Shown here in pieces: positions 18,118 through 28,880 of a stretch of DNA of 64,000 nt. A program made the translations under genes and the position numbers. The stretch covers positions 84,113-148,112 of the forward strand of contig CACDPY010000001.1 of NCBI GenBank assembly GCA_902554765.1, written 5' to 3'. The first letter of the stretch is position 1. Each line of letters starts with the position of its first letter. The notes under the pieces were generated by a model. It was given only the letters and a program-made list of their open reading frames with translations, was not told the origin of the DNA and made no database searches. Origin of the DNA: an uncultured Pelagibacteraceae bacterium (lineage in GTDB: Bacteria > Pseudomonadota > Alphaproteobacteria > Pelagibacterales > Pelagibacteraceae).

Positions 18118-20699
18118 TTTGATTTCCTTTTTTTTGATTTTTTAGTTTTATCGTATTCTTTTCTTTTCTCAATCAATATTAATGCTTCTTCCATAGTAAT
18201 TTCTGTTGGATCTTTTTCTTCAGGTATTGTTGCATTAAGAGATTTATATTTAATGTATGGGCCGTATTGTCCTTTCATTATTCGAACTGGTTTTTTATCC
18301 TCAGGATGTTCACCTAAATCTTTGATCATTGACGAAGACATTCTTCCAGGTTTAGCTTCAGCTATTAAGGTTATTGCTCTATTTAATCCAATAGAAAAAA
18401 TTTCTTCAATATTTTCTATTCGTGCCGACTTATTTTCACATTTTAAATAAGGACCAAATCTTCCAGTATTTAATGTAATTTCTTTTTGATTGTCAGGATT
18501 AATTCCTAAAGATTTTGGTAAAGAACATAAAAATTGAGCTTTTTCCAAATCAATATTTTCTAATTCAAGACCTTTAGGAATAGAAACATTTTTTAAAAGT
18601 TCATTGACATCCGATTTTATTTTTTTAGTTTTCTTTTTTTTCTTTGGTTGTTTTTCAATAATTAGATCTTCTGGAATTTTCTCATATTGAAGGTAAGGAC
18701 CAAATCTACCATTTTTTAAATATATATCGTTACCATTTTCATGTTTTCCAATAAATTTTGGTTCAGCCAATTGTGCTTGTGCAGCAGCTTTAGCTTTTGA
18801 TAAAGGTCTTGTAAACTTACATTCTGGATAGTTTGAGCAACCTATAAAAGCACCACCTCTGAAACTGTTTTTTAGACTAAGAGTTCCAGTGTTGCATAAT
18901 TGACATTTTCTAACAATATTTCCATTATCATCTTTATCAAATACTAAATCTCCTAAACTGTCATTTAAGAGATCTAAAACTTCTCTAGTTCTTTTTTCTT
19001 TTACCTCAGAAACATTATTATGAAAATCTTTCCAAAATAATTCTAAAACTTTTATCCAACTTTCTTTTCCTGTGGTAATTTCATCAAGTTGATCCTCTAA
19101 ACTTGCTGTAAAATTATAATCAACATATTTAGAAAATAATTTTTCTAAAAAAGCTGAAATTAATTTTCCTCTATCTGTAGGAAAAAATCTTTTATTTAAA
19201 ATTTCAGCATATCCTCTATTAGCTATTGTAGAAATTATGCTTGCATAAGTAGATGGTCTTCCAATGCCTAGTTCTTCAAGTTTTTTTACCAAACTTGCCT
19301 CAGAATATCTTGGAGGAGGTTGAGTAAAATGTTGTTCATCTAATAAAGCTTCTATATTAACTGGTTCTTTAGACATCTCAGGTAAAATGTTTTCATCATC
19401 ATCTTTATTTGGATTATTATAAATTTTTAAAAAACCATCAAATTTAAGAACAGAACCACTAGCTTTACAAATTGTACCTTTGTCATTTGATGTAATAGTA
19501 ATTGTATTTCTATCAAATTTTGCAGTTTCCATTTGAGAAGATAAAGCTCTTCTCCAAATCAAATCGTAAAGTTTATTTTGATCTGTACTTAAATATTTCT
19601 TAATACTTTGTGGGGATCGGATAATATCTGTAGGTCTTATTGCTTCATGAGCTTCTTGAGCATTTTTTGCTTTTTTTCCAGAATAATTGAGAGCTGTTTC
19701 AGGCAAATACTCGTTACCAATTTCTTTTTTTATATAATCTCTAAATGTTAAAACAGCATCTTTAGATAAATTAGTTCCATCAGTTCTCATGTAGGTAATT
19801 AAACCAATTGTTTCACCCTCAATTTCAATACCCTGGTAAAGTTTTTGTGCAATTTGCATAGTTCTTGATGCTCCAAAACCTAATCTGCTTGAAGCAGTTT
19901 GTTGAAGAGTAGACGTAGTAAATGGACCTGAGGGGTTTCGACTAATTATCTTGCTTGATATATCAGTTATATCAAATTTTTTTTTATTAATATTTGAAAT
20001 AGCTTTGTTGATTTCATCCTTATTTTTAAAAGAAAATTTTTCAATTTTTTTATTATCTAGTTGACTAATACTAGCTGTAATATTTTGTTTTTTATTGTCA
20101 TTAAATTTTACACTTAAAGTCCAAAATTCTTCTGGTTTAAAAGATTCTATTTGATGTTCTCTTTCAGTGATTAATTTAAGAGCGACAGACTGAACTCTTC
20201 CAGCAGATTTTGAACCCGGTAATTTTGTCCAGAGTATTGGTGAAATATTAAAACCAACTAAATAATCTAAAGCTCTTCTAGCCATATAAGCATCAACTAA
20301 TAATGGCTCAATTTGTCTTGGATTTTCAATTCCATGGATTACAGCTTTTTTAGTTATCTCATTAAAAACAACTCGTTCAATTTCTTTATCTTTTAAAAGT
20401 TTTTTTTCATTTAAATATTCTTTTACATGCCAGGCAATGGCTTCACCTTCACGGTCAGGGTCGGTAGCTAATATAATTTTAGACGAGTCTTTTGCCGCAT
20501 CAGTAATTTCTTTAAGATATTTTTTTGAAAAACTGTCAACTTCCCACTCCATTTTGAAATCTTGATCTGGATCAACTGAACCATTTTTAGAAGGTAAGTC
20601 TCTTATATGACCATAACTTGCTAAAACTTTATAATCATCACCCAAATACTTATTAATTGTTTTAGCTTTAGCAGGACTTTCTACAATGACCAAATTCAT
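18114..20699 (-). CDS. topA: DNA topoisomerase I
   Basis: An 861-residue type IA topoisomerase. The TOPRIM domain (LVIVESPAKAKTINKYLG and LATDPDREGEAIAWHV) is N-terminal, the active-site Tyr is in LITYMRTDGTNLS, one Cys4 zinc element (CQLC ... CSNYPEC) follows, then three C-terminal repeats GRFGPYLQYE, GRFGPYLKCE and GQYGPYIKYK of the alphaproteobacterial form, and a Lys-rich tail. It relaxes negative supercoils. dprA, usual between plsY and topA in relatives, is absent. Confidence 0.97.
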   Translation of the reverse strand: MNLVIVESPAKAKTINKYLGDDYKVLASYGHIRDLPSKNGSVDPDQDFKMEWEVDSFSKKYLKEITDAAKDSSKIILATDPDREGEAIAWHVKEYLNEKKLLKDKEIERVVFNEITKKAVIHGIENPRQIEPLLVDAYMARRALDYLVGFNISPILWTKLPGSKSAGRVQSVALKLITEREHQIESFKPEEFWTLSVKFNDNKKQNITASISQLDNKKIEKFSFKNKDEINKAISNINKKKFDITDISSKIISRNPSGPFTTSTLQQTASSRLGFGASRTMQIAQKLYQGIEIEGETIGLITYMRTDGTNLSKDAVLTFRDYIKKEIGNEYLPETALNYSGKKAKNAQEAHEAIRPTDIIRSPQSIKKYLSTDQNKLYDLIWRRALSSQMETAKFDRNTITITSNDKGTICKASGSVLKFDGFLKIYNNPNKDDDENILPEMSKEPVNIEALLDEQHFTQPPPRYSEASLVKKLEELGIGRPSTYASIISTIANRGYAEILNKRFFPTDRGKLISAFLEKLFSKYVDYNFTASLEDQLDEITTGKESWIKVLELFWKDFHNNVSEVKEKRTREVLDLLNDSLGDLVFDKDDNGNIVRKCQLCNTGTLSLKNSFRGGAFIGCSNYPECKFTRPLSKAKAAAQAQLAEPKFIGKHENGNDIYLKNGRFGPYLQYEKIPEDLIIEKQPKKKKKTKKIKSDVNELLKNVSIPKGLELENIDLEKAQFLCSLPKSLGINPDNQKEITLNTGRFGPYLKCENKSARIENIEEIFSIGLNRAITLIAEAKPGRMSSSMIKDLGEHPEDKKPVRIMKGQYGPYIKYKSLNATIPEEKDPTEITMEEALILIEKRKEYDKTKKSKKRKSK

Positions 20700-20735
20700 A
20701 GACTACAAACTACTCAAATCACTTAGATAGTCAAT

Positions 20736-21314
20736 TTAATAAATTTTTGTCTTTGTTTCCTCTTTATTTTTCAATCTTTTGATATTTTCTCTATGAGTAA
20801 AAAATATCAAGACAAACATAATAGTAAAAAAAATTCCCTGATCAAATTGAGTTAAAATTAATAAATATATTGGTATGGAAGCTGCACCTACTAAAGATGA
20901 TAACGAAGAATACTTAGAAATGAAAAAAGTTACAAACCAAGAAATAGTAAAAATAATTCCAAAATAAATATTTATAGCAAATAAAATTCCGACATAAGTT
21001 GCAACACCTTTTCCACCTTTAAATTTTAACCAAATTGGAAAAACATGACCTAAGAAAGCACACAAAGAGGCAATATATAAAAAATCTTGATAAAAAATTT
21101 TTACATAAACGACAGGAGTTATTGCTTTCAAAATATCTAGTACCAATGTTGAGTAACCTATTGTTTTATTTCCAGTTCTCAGCGCATTAGTAGCTCCAAT
21201 GTTACCTGAACCAATTTGTCTAATATCTTTTTTTAAAAAGATTTTTGTTAAAATAAAACCAAATGGTATGGAGCCCATGAGGTAAGAAATTATACCTATT
21301 AAAAAAATATCCAT
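20736..21314 (-). CDS. plsY: Glycerol-3-phosphate acyltransferase PlsY
   Basis: A 192-residue integral membrane protein with about five spans. GSIPFGFILTK, RQIGSGNIGATNALRTGNK and FKGGKGVATYVG are the three PlsY active-site motifs. It acylates glycerol-3-phosphate using acyl-phosphate, which the plsX product elsewhere in this window makes. It starts one base after the pyrC stop, so it is in the pyrB-pyrC operon. Confidence 0.95.
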   Translation of the reverse strand: MDIFLIGIISYLMGSIPFGFILTKIFLKKDIRQIGSGNIGATNALRTGNKTIGYSTLVLDILKAITPVVYVKIFYQDFLYIASLCAFLGHVFPIWLKFKGGKGVATYVGILFAINIYFGIIFTISWFVTFFISKYSSLSSLVGAASIPIYLLILTQFDQGIFFTIMFVLIFFTHRENIKRLKNKEETKTKIY

Positions 21315-21315
21315 T

Positions 21316-22602
21316 CTATAGCTTAAATAATTCTTTTCCTTTTACAAAGGTATTTGTAACTTTTCCTTGAAGTTTTTTATCTTCTATTGAAGTATTTTTT
21401 GATTTTGAGATTAATTTTTCTTTTTTTACAATCCATGGTTTATCAATATCAACTATACATAGGTCAGCATCATTTCCTATAGAAAGATTTCCTTTATTTA
21501 TTTTAAGTATTTTTGCAGGATTAGATGTCAGAGACCTAATAATAGTCTCAAGCTTAAGAGATCCATTATGATATAATTCTAAACTTAAAGATAATAAAGT
21601 TTCTATACCTGAAGCTCCGGTAGCAGCTTGAGCAAAAGTTAATCTTTTTGATTCTTCATCTTCAGGTTTATGATCTGAAACAATTACATCAATCAAACCA
21701 TCTTTTAAACCTTGAACCAAAGCTAACCTATCTTCCTCTCTTCTTAATGGGGGAGATAACTTTAAAAAAGTTCTAAAATCTCCAATATCATTTTCATTTA
21801 ATGAAAGGTTATTAATTGAAACACCCGAGGTAAATTTAACAATTTCTTTTCTATGTTTTATAACTTCGACTGATTTTTGTGATGATAATTGTGATATGTG
21901 ATATCTACATTTGACTTTTTCTAGCAGTGTTAAATCTCTTTCAATTAAAATTCTTTCTGCTATTTCTGGGATACCCGATAATCCCAATTTAGATGCAATT
22001 ATTCCAGAATTTATCATACCGTTTTTCGCGAGCTCGAAGTCTTCAGCGTGTTGCATTATCAAACAACCTAAATCTTTTGCTGAGTTCATTATCCTTGACA
22101 TTAATCTAGGATTTTGAATTGTTTTTATTCCATCGGTGAAAGCAATTATTCCTTTATTTTGTAAAAGACCAAATTCTGTCATGTTGGTACCTTCAATATT
22201 TTTTGTAAGAGAAGCACATGGAAAAATATTTATTTTTGACTTATCTCTTCCTCTTCTTTTTAAAAAGTCGACTATAGATACATTGTCTATAATTGGATCA
22301 GTATTTGGCATTGTAACCACTGATGTTACTCCTCCTGATAAAGCTGCATTGCTTAAGGTTCTAAAATTTTCTTTATATTCATATCCAGGTTCACCAACAA
22401 AAACCCTCATATCTACCAAGCCTGGAAAAATATATTTCCCTTTTAAGTCAATCGGTTTTTCTCTACTTGGTAAATTGTTAACATTAACTTTTTTTCCTAT
22501 AGCTTCGATTTTACCATCTTCACTTATGATCAAACCTCCAATATCATTAATTGAATTATGAGGGTCGATTATATTAGCGTTTATAAAATATTGCTTTTTC
22601 AT
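21316..22602 (-). CDS. pyrC: Dihydroorotase-like protein (PyrC homologue with altered metal site)
   Basis: A 428-residue amidohydrolase-fold protein of the class I dihydroorotase family. The PGLVDMRVFVGEPG motif (residues 60-73) has RVF where active enzymes have the zinc-binding HxH; HAED (His185), YHISQLS (His235) and SDHKPED (Asp310) are retained, while the central FxDDG motif reads FTDG. By analogy with the inactive PyrC' partners of aspartate transcarbamoylase, it may be a structural subunit for PyrB. It abuts pyrB with no gap. Confidence 0.88.
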   Translation of the reverse strand: MKKQYFINANIIDPHNSINDIGGLIISEDGKIEAIGKKVNVNNLPSREKPIDLKGKYIFPGLVDMRVFVGEPGYEYKENFRTLSNAALSGGVTSVVTMPNTDPIIDNVSIVDFLKRRGRDKSKINIFPCASLTKNIEGTNMTEFGLLQNKGIIAFTDGIKTIQNPRLMSRIMNSAKDLGCLIMQHAEDFELAKNGMINSGIIASKLGLSGIPEIAERILIERDLTLLEKVKCRYHISQLSSQKSVEVIKHRKEIVKFTSGVSINNLSLNENDIGDFRTFLKLSPPLRREEDRLALVQGLKDGLIDVIVSDHKPEDEESKRLTFAQAATGASGIETLLSLSLELYHNGSLKLETIIRSLTSNPAKILKINKGNLSIGNDADLCIVDIDKPWIVKKEKLISKSKNTSIEDKKLQGKVTNTFVKGKELFKL

Positions 22603-23544
22603 TTATGTACAAAATATCTTCAAGCAAGCCATTCTTACAGCCACACCCAGTTCAACTTGTTCTTTAATTACGCTCTTATTTATGTCATCAGCTAGTATTG
22701 TATCTATTTCTATACCTCTATTCATTGGTCCTGGGTGCATAATTAATGCATCGGACTTAGCATGTTCTAATTTATCAGGAGTTAATCCATAATATTCATA
22801 ATATTCTCTATTTGATGAAAGGTATGAACTTGTCATTCTTTCATTCTGTAATCGTAACATCATTACAATATCACAATCCTTCAAACCCTTTTTCATGTCA
22901 GTAAAAGTGTTAACACCAAATTTTTCTATTTCCTTTGGCATTAAATTTGTTGGAGCAACTATATTTACCTCAGCTCCTAACATGTTGAGTAAATATATAT
23001 TTGATCTAGCTACTCTTGAATGAAGTATGTCACCACATATTGCAATTTTTAAACCTTCAATTTTATTTTTTCGAGTTTTAATTGTTAAAGCATCTAAAAG
23101 AGCTTGAGTAGGGTGCTCTCTTCTTCCGTCACCAGCGTTTAACACTGCACAATTAACTTTTTGTGAAAGTAAGTTACAAGCACCAGAGTCTTGATGTCTT
23201 ACTACAATAATATCTGGATGCATCGCATTTAAGGTCATGGCTGTATCGATTAACGTTTCACCTTTTTTAATTGCAGAGTTACTTATATTCATAGACATAA
23301 CGTCCGCACCAAGTCTTTTACCAGCCAATTCAAATGAACTCTGAGTTCTAGTAGAAGGTTCAAAGAATAAATTGATTTGAGTCTTTCCTCTCAATACATC
23401 TATCTTTTTATTTTTGCTTTGATTAACTTTTATAAATGTATGTGCTTCATCAAGTATTAAATTAACATCATTAATTGACAAATCCTGGATACCTAACAAA
23501 TGTTTTTGGGAAATTTTAATAGCTTTATCTGTTTTAATTGCCAT
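22603..23544 (-). CDS. pyrB: Aspartate carbamoyltransferase catalytic subunit
   Basis: From the ATG at 23544 it gives 313 residues; the track start (23553) is a TTG three codons earlier. [20 protein letters not shown] is the carbamoyl-phosphate site, [14 protein letters not shown] and [11 protein letters not shown] are family motifs. It catalyses the first committed pyrimidine step. It lies 42 bases after ruvX and directly before the degenerate pyrC, matching the gene order of dodecameric ATCase-DHO systems. Confidence 0.96.
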   Translation of the reverse strand: MAIKTDKAIKISQKHLLGIQDLSINDVNLILDEAHTFIKVNQSKNKKIDVLRGKTQINLFFEPSTRTQSSFELAGKRLGADVMSMNISNSAIKKGETLIDTAMTLNAMHPDIIVVRHQDSGACNLLSQKVNCAVLNAGDGRREHPTQALLDALTIKTRKNKIEGLKIAICGDILHSRVARSNIYLLNMLGAEVNIVAPTNLMPKEIEKFGVNTFTDMKKGLKDCDIVMMLRLQNERMTSSYLSSNREYYEYYGLTPDKLEHAKSDALIMHPGPMNRGIEIDTILADDINKSVIKEQVELGVAVRMACLKIFCT

Positions 23545-23586
23545 TAAAACCAACTCTATAACTATAAACGTCTACAATAGCAAGTA

Positions 23587-24042
23587 TTAATTATTTAAAA
23601 AATCTATTGCTCCTTGCAATATAAAAGCAGCTGCATTTTCATCGATTTTCTTTTCTCTTTTACTCACATTAATATCTAATTGACTAGAAAGGTTAAAAGC
23701 ACCAACTGTTGATAATCTTTCATCCCACAAGCAAATAGGCAGTTCAATACTCTTTTCTATATTGTTAGAGGTATCTTTTACAGATTGGGCGGAACTACCT
23801 GAAGAACCATCCATATTGAGGGGGTTTCCTATTATGATTCCTTTTATATTATTTTCTTCAATTATTCTTTTTAATTCATCAATAAGGTCTTTAGCAGTAG
23901 ATCTATTAATAGTTTTAAAAGGTGTAGCAATTAATTGTTTTTCATCACAAATAGACACACCTATTCTTTTTGAGCCAAGATCCAAACCTATTAATCTGCA
24001 TTTATCCAACTGTTTTTTTTTGAATTCCTTTAAGGTGATCAT
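23587..24042 (-). CDS. ruvX: Putative pre-16S rRNA nuclease / RuvX (YqgF)
   Basis: A 151-residue RNase H-fold protein: GLDLGSKRIGVSICDE near residue 19, IGNPLNMDGSSG, LPICLWDERLST and DENAAAFILQ hold the conserved acidic residues. The family processes the 16S rRNA 5' end and was earlier proposed as a Holliday junction resolvase. It heads the minus-strand pyrB operon and is divergent from gatC, with 50 bases between the starts. Confidence 0.92.
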   Translation of the reverse strand: MITLKEFKKKQLDKCRLIGLDLGSKRIGVSICDEKQLIATPFKTINRSTAKDLIDELKRIIEENNIKGIIIGNPLNMDGSSGSSAQSVKDTSNNIEKSIELPICLWDERLSTVGAFNLSSQLDINVSKREKKIDENAAAFILQGAIDFLNN

Positions 24043-24092
24043 ATTGTATATTTTAAACTTAAGTGGTAGTTTGCGTCATATTAAAATATCAT

Positions 24093-24380
24093 ATGAGCAT
24101 AGATCTTAAAACAATAAAGCATATATCAAAATTATCAAGAATATCAGTGGATGAGCAAAAAGCTGAGAAATTAGTTGAAGATTTGAATTCTATTTTTAAG
24201 TTTATTGAAAAACTTAATAAATTGAAAACAGATAATGTTGAGCCTCTAACATCAGTGGCTGAAACTACTCTTAAATTAAGACCAGATGAAGTTAAAAGCA
24301 AAGATATTCGAGAACAAATAATAAAAAATTCACCTCAAGATAATGAGGATTATTTTGTTGTTCCAAAGGTGATTGAATAA
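24093..24380 (+). CDS. gatC: Asp-tRNA(Asn)/Glu-tRNA(Gln) amidotransferase subunit C
   Basis: The ATG at 24093 ([17 protein letters not shown]) gives 95 residues, the family size; the track ORF start at 24063 adds ten residues within the divergent promoter gap. The small subunit stabilises GatA-GatB. The set gatC-gatA-gatB in one operon implies that charged Gln-tRNA and/or Asn-tRNA is made by transamidation. Confidence 0.93.
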   Translation: MSIDLKTIKHISKLSRISVDEQKAEKLVEDLNSIFKFIEKLNKLKTDNVEPLTSVAETTLKLRPDEVKSKDIREQIIKNSPQDNEDYFVVPKVIE

Positions 24381-25837
24381 TGTCTGATATTACAAAACTA
24401 ACACTTTCAGAACTAGTCAAAAATATAAAAGATAAAAAACTATCTTCTGAAGAAGTTACAAAGGCATTTATTGATAGATCTGAAAAATCGAAAGAATTAA
24501 ATACCTATATTACAGAAGATTATTCATCTGCATTAGAAAAATCTAAAAAATTTGATCAAAAACCAAATCTTGATTTAAAACTACCTGGTATACCAATAGC
24601 TGTTAAGGATTTATTTTGTACTAAGGATATTCGTACTACTGCTGGAAGTAAGATTTTAGATAATTTTATACCAAGCTATGAATCTACAGTAACCCAAAAT
24701 ATCTGGAACGAGGGAGCTATTCTTCTTGGAAAATTAAATTGTGATGAATTTGCAATGGGATCTTCTAATGAAACTAGTTTTTTTGGTAACGTTCAAAATC
24801 CAATAGATAAAAATTTGGTTCCAGGAGGATCTTCAGGTGGCTCCGCTTCTGCGGTGGCTGGTCAGTTAACGCCAATAACTATTGGAACAGATACAGGAGG
24901 ATCTATTAGACAACCAGCTTCGTTTACTGGAACAGTTGGTCTAAAACCAACATATGGAAGTTGTTCACGATATGGAATAGTTGCTTTTGCATCATCTTTG
25001 GATCAAGCAGGTCCTATGGCACAAAATGTCAAAGACTGTGCTTTACTTCATGAGGTTATCAGCACTTATGATCCAAAGGATTCAACATCTATTGATTTTA
25101 AAAGAAATGAATACAGCAAAGAACTTACAAACAATATAAAAGGAACAAAAATTGGAATACCAAAAGAATATAGAGTTGATGGAATGCCAAAAGAAATTGA
25201 AGAACTTTGGCAAAAAGGTATTCAATATGCAAAAGACTGTGGAGCTGAAATAGTTGATATATCACTACCTCATACAAGTTATGCATTGCCAAGTTATTAT
25301 ATAGTGGCACCAGCAGAGGCCTCATCTAATTTAGCGCGTTATGATGGTGTTAAATATGGATTTAGAGCAAAAGGAGAAAACCTTATAGACATGTATGAAA
25401 AAACAAGATCAGAAGGTTTTGGTGCTGAAGTGCAAAGGCGAATTATGATTGGAACTTATGTTCTATCATCAGGATATTATGATGCTTATTATCTTAAGGC
25501 TCAAAAAGTTAGAAAATTAATTAAAAATGATTTTGATGACGCATATAAAAAAGTTGACGCAATATTAACTCCATCAACACCTAGTTCAGCATTTAAGATT
25601 GGAGAAAAGAAAGACGATCCAGTCTCAATGTATTTGAACGATATATTTACTGTTCCGGTAAATTTGGCAGGATTACCAGGTATATCGATTCCTGCTGGGC
25701 ATGACTCTAAAGGTTATCCATTAGGCTTACAAATTATTGGTAAAGCTTTTGATGAACAGAATATACTGAATATTGCCTTTGCAATGGAGGAGAAGATTAA
25801 TTTCAAAAATAAGATTACTGATTGGTGGATAAAGTGA
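24380..25837 (+). CDS. gatA: Asp-tRNA(Asn)/Glu-tRNA(Gln) amidotransferase subunit A
   Basis: A 485-residue amidase-signature enzyme. The Lys of the Ser-cis-Ser-Lys triad is in [10 protein letters not shown], and the Gly/Ser-rich signature includes [14 protein letters not shown] and [13 protein letters not shown]. It releases ammonia from glutamine for GatB. The start shares one base with the gatC stop (TAATG), and the gatB start overlaps its end. Confidence 0.97.
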   Translation: MSDITKLTLSELVKNIKDKKLSSEEVTKAFIDRSEKSKELNTYITEDYSSALEKSKKFDQKPNLDLKLPGIPIAVKDLFCTKDIRTTAGSKILDNFIPSYESTVTQNIWNEGAILLGKLNCDEFAMGSSNETSFFGNVQNPIDKNLVPGGSSGGSASAVAGQLTPITIGTDTGGSIRQPASFTGTVGLKPTYGSCSRYGIVAFASSLDQAGPMAQNVKDCALLHEVISTYDPKDSTSIDFKRNEYSKELTNNIKGTKIGIPKEYRVDGMPKEIEELWQKGIQYAKDCGAEIVDISLPHTSYALPSYYIVAPAEASSNLARYDGVKYGFRAKGENLIDMYEKTRSEGFGAEVQRRIMIGTYVLSSGYYDAYYLKAQKVRKLIKNDFDDAYKKVDAILTPSTPSSAFKIGEKKDDPVSMYLNDIFTVPVNLAGLPGISIPAGHDSKGYPLGLQIIGKAFDEQNILNIAFAMEEKINFKNKITDWWIK

Positions 25838-27312
25838 GTAAAAAAAATTTAGAATATTTAATCAATCGAAAAGATAATCAATATGAGGTTATAATTGGTT
25901 TAGAGGTTCATGCTCAAGTATTATCAGAGTCAAAATTATTTTCTACCTCAGCTACCAAATTTGGAGCCGAACCAAATACTCAAGTAAGTTTAGTTGATGC
26001 TGCATTCCCAGGAATGTTACCTGTAATAAATGAATTTTGTGTTAAACAGGCTATTAAAACTGGTATTGGCCTTAATGCAGAGATTAATAAACGTTCAGTA
26101 TTTGATAGAAAAAATTATTTTTATGCAGACTTACCTCAAGGATATCAGATTTCTCAATTTAAAGACCCTATAGTAGGTGAGGGTAAAGTTATCTTAGACA
26201 TGCCTGATGGACAAAAAGAAGTTGGTATTGAAAGGTTACATTTAGAACAAGATGCAGGAAAAAGCATACATGATCTTGACCCTCAAAATACTTTTGTAGA
26301 TCTTAATAGATCGGGTGTAGCTTTAATGGAAATTGTAAGTAAACCAGACCTAAGATCTCCTGATGAGGTTAGTGCATACATCAAGAAATTAAGATCAATT
26401 ATGCGATATTTAGGTACATGTGATGGTAATATGCAAGAAGGATCATTAAGAGCAGATGTTAATGTTTCTGTAAGAACAAAAGGTTCAAAAGAATTAGGAA
26501 CAAGATGTGAAATTAAGAATGTAAATTCTATCAAATTTATGCAAATGGCTATTGAATATGAAGCAAATAGACAAGTTGATTTAATCGAAGAGGGTAAATC
26601 TATTGATCAAGAGACAAGATTATTTGATACAAAAAAAAATGAGACAAGATCAATGAGATCAAAAGAAGATGCACATGATTATAGATATTTTCCAGATCCT
26701 GATTTATTACCTTTAGAAGTTTCTGATGAATTTATTAACAATCTTAAAAATGATATTCCAGAATTACCAGACGATAAAAAGAAAAGATTTATTGATGAAT
26801 TTAAGCTGTCACCATATGAGGCTACCATCTTAGTCTCAGATATTGATACAGCAAAATATTTTGAAGAAGTTGTTGCTAAGATGGGTAAGAACAAAGATAT
26901 GAAATTAGCTGTTAATTGGATAACAGGTGAATTATTTGCTGTTTTAAATAATAAAAATTTAGAAATTTCTCAAAGCCCAGTAAGTGCAAAGAATTTAGCT
27001 ATATTAGTTAACTTAATAAAGAATGGTACTATTTCAGGAAAAATAGCAAAAACTGTATTTGAATTAATGTTAGATGGGGATAAAGATCCTCAAAAAATTG
27101 TTGAAGAAAAAGGATTAAAACAACAAAGCGATCCTAAAGCTATAGAAACTTTAATTGATAAAATAATTAATGATAATAGAGAAAAAGCAATTGAGTATAA
27201 GCAAGGCAAAGAAAAATTATTTGGTTTCTTTGTTGGTCAAGCAATGAAGGTCTCTGGTGGTAAAGCCAATCCTCAACTTATAAATGAGATATTAAAGAAA
27301 AAACTTCAGTAG
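25834..27312 (+). CDS. gatB: Asp-tRNA(Asn)/Glu-tRNA(Gln) amidotransferase subunit B
   Basis: [19 protein letters not shown] and [19 protein letters not shown] identify GatB; a C-terminal YqeY-like tRNA-binding domain follows. I chose GTG at 25834, which overlaps the gatA stop as GTGA and gives 492 residues; TTG 25822 and GTG 25825 are in-frame alternatives. It activates and amidates the mischarged aminoacyl-tRNA with ammonia from GatA. Confidence 0.95.
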   Translation: MSKKNLEYLINRKDNQYEVIIGLEVHAQVLSESKLFSTSATKFGAEPNTQVSLVDAAFPGMLPVINEFCVKQAIKTGIGLNAEINKRSVFDRKNYFYADLPQGYQISQFKDPIVGEGKVILDMPDGQKEVGIERLHLEQDAGKSIHDLDPQNTFVDLNRSGVALMEIVSKPDLRSPDEVSAYIKKLRSIMRYLGTCDGNMQEGSLRADVNVSVRTKGSKELGTRCEIKNVNSIKFMQMAIEYEANRQVDLIEEGKSIDQETRLFDTKKNETRSMRSKEDAHDYRYFPDPDLLPLEVSDEFINNLKNDIPELPDDKKKRFIDEFKLSPYEATILVSDIDTAKYFEEVVAKMGKNKDMKLAVNWITGELFAVLNNKNLEISQSPVSAKNLAILVNLIKNGTISGKIAKTVFELMLDGDKDPQKIVEEKGLKQQSDPKAIETLIDKIINDNREKAIEYKQGKEKLFGFFVGQAMKVSGGKANPQLINEILKKKLQ

Positions 27313-27313
27313 A

Positions 27314-27964
27314 ATGGGTGCAAACCTTGATATTACAGAAAAATTACAAAATTACATTAATGATTTTGGTTTAAATTTACATCCAGTACAACATGAGATA
27401 ATCAATTATAATAAAACTCTAGGTGACATCAAAAGAATGCAGATTGATCCTACTCAATGTCATTTTCTTCATCTAATTATAAAGATATCAAATATTAAAA
27501 ATGTTCTTGAAATTGGAACTTTTACAGGACTTAGTGCTCTCTCAATTTCACTAGCCTTACCTGATGAAGGAAAATTAATTGCTCTAGATAAAAACGAAGA
27601 GACAAACAAAATAGCATTAGATTTTTTCAAAAAGGCTAATCAAGATCATAAAATTCAAACAATAATAAAACCTGCCCTTGAAAGTTTGAAAGATTTAAAA
27701 AATAATAAATTTGATATGGTTTTTATTGATGCTGATAAAATGAACTACAAAGAATATTATGAAAAATCTTTAGAGCTGTTAAGTAAAGGTGGATTAGTCA
27801 TTATTGATAACGTTTTATGGCATGGTGAGGTGGTAGATGAAAAAAAAAATGATAAATTCACTATAAATATTAGAGAATTTAATAAATTTGTATCTGAGGA
27901 CAAAAGAGTAGAACAAATCATTATCCCACTTGGTGATGGAATGACTGTTTGTAGAGTTTTATAA
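27314..27964 (+). CDS. SAM-dependent O-methyltransferase, caffeoyl-CoA O-methyltransferase family
   Basis: A 216-residue class I methyltransferase. The SAM site is VLEIGTFTGLSALSISLAL, followed by LIALDKNEE; the metal and substrate part shows FDMVFIDADKMNY and LVIIDNVLWHGEV. The family methylates catechol-like hydroxyls, but the substrate here cannot be inferred. It starts one base after gatB and shares one base with trhO, so it belongs to the gat operon. Confidence 0.87.
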   Translation: MGANLDITEKLQNYINDFGLNLHPVQHEIINYNKTLGDIKRMQIDPTQCHFLHLIIKISNIKNVLEIGTFTGLSALSISLALPDEGKLIALDKNEETNKIALDFFKKANQDHKIQTIIKPALESLKDLKNNKFDMVFIDADKMNYKEYYEKSLELLSKGGLVIIDNVLWHGEVVDEKKNDKFTINIREFNKFVSEDKRVEQIIIPLGDGMTVCRVL

Positions 27965-28872
27965 TGTTCAAAGTTTTTGGTTTTTATAAATTTATTAAAA
28001 TTAAATCTTTAAAAAAAAATAAAGATCTTTTACAAAAATTTCTTACATCAAATAATATAAGAGGAACTATTATAATTGCCAAAGAAGGATTAAATGGCAC
28101 TATTTCTGGTGGTGTTAAAGATATAGATAAAATTATCAAAAGATTAAAATTTTTATTCTCTTTTAAAAAATTTGATAATAGCAATGAATCTAAATCCAAA
28201 TTTCAACCATTTCATAAACCCAAAGTTAAGATTAAAAAAGAAGTAGTCCCAATGAATTTGACGTTAAATTCTAAAGATAGGAATATACAAACTCATTTAG
28301 ACCCAAAAGAATGGAATAAACTGATTAAAAATAAAGATACACATATAATTGATACTAGAAAACCTTTTGAATACAAAGTTGGAACTTTCAAAAAATCAGT
28401 AAATCCAAATATCAATAATTTTAGGGACTTTCCTAAGTATCTAAATAAACTTAAAAAGAACAAACCTGTAGCAATGTTTTGTACTGGTGGAATACGTTGT
28501 GAAAAAACTTCAGTATATTTAAAAAAAAAGGGTTTTGAAAATATCTTTCAATTAAATGGAGGGATTCTAAATTATCTAAAAAAAATAAAGAAAACAGAAA
28601 GTTTATGGAAAGGTGAGTGTTTTGTTTTTGATAACAGAATTAGTCTCAAGCATGAATTGAAGATAGGCACATATTCCATGTGTAGTGGATGCAGAATGCC
28701 TATATCTCCAAAAGACAAAAGATCAAATAAATATGAGGAGGGCGTTTCTTGCCCAAATTGTCATGATAAACTAACAGAAACACAAAAATCACGTTTTAGA
28801 ATGAGACAAAGTCAGGTATACAAAGCAAAACAATCAAGAAAAAAATATATTTTTCAAAAAGAATTTAAATAA
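27964..28872 (+). CDS. trhO: tRNA uridine(34) hydroxylase, rhodanese-domain protein
   Basis: A 302-residue protein of the YceA/TrhO family. The N-terminal acylphosphatase-like part (KEGLNGTISGG) is followed by a rhodanese domain (HIIDTRKPFEYKVG, then the catalytic loop FCTGGIRCEKTS) and a C-terminal Cys pair region (CSGCRMPIS ... CPNCHD). Family members hydroxylate U34 of certain tRNAs with oxygen. Translational coupling to the preceding gene is by TAATG. Confidence 0.92.
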   Translation: MFKVFGFYKFIKIKSLKKNKDLLQKFLTSNNIRGTIIIAKEGLNGTISGGVKDIDKIIKRLKFLFSFKKFDNSNESKSKFQPFHKPKVKIKKEVVPMNLTLNSKDRNIQTHLDPKEWNKLIKNKDTHIIDTRKPFEYKVGTFKKSVNPNINNFRDFPKYLNKLKKNKPVAMFCTGGIRCEKTSVYLKKKGFENIFQLNGGILNYLKKIKKTESLWKGECFVFDNRISLKHELKIGTYSMCSGCRMPISPKDKRSNKYEEGVSCPNCHDKLTETQKSRFRMRQSQVYKAKQSRKKYIFQKEFK

Positions 28873-28880
28873 GGATATTT

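Noticed and set aside
22136-22561. Plus-strand ORF of 141 residues within pyrC
   Set aside because: Shadow frame of the dihydroorotase gene; no family motifs and no start signal.
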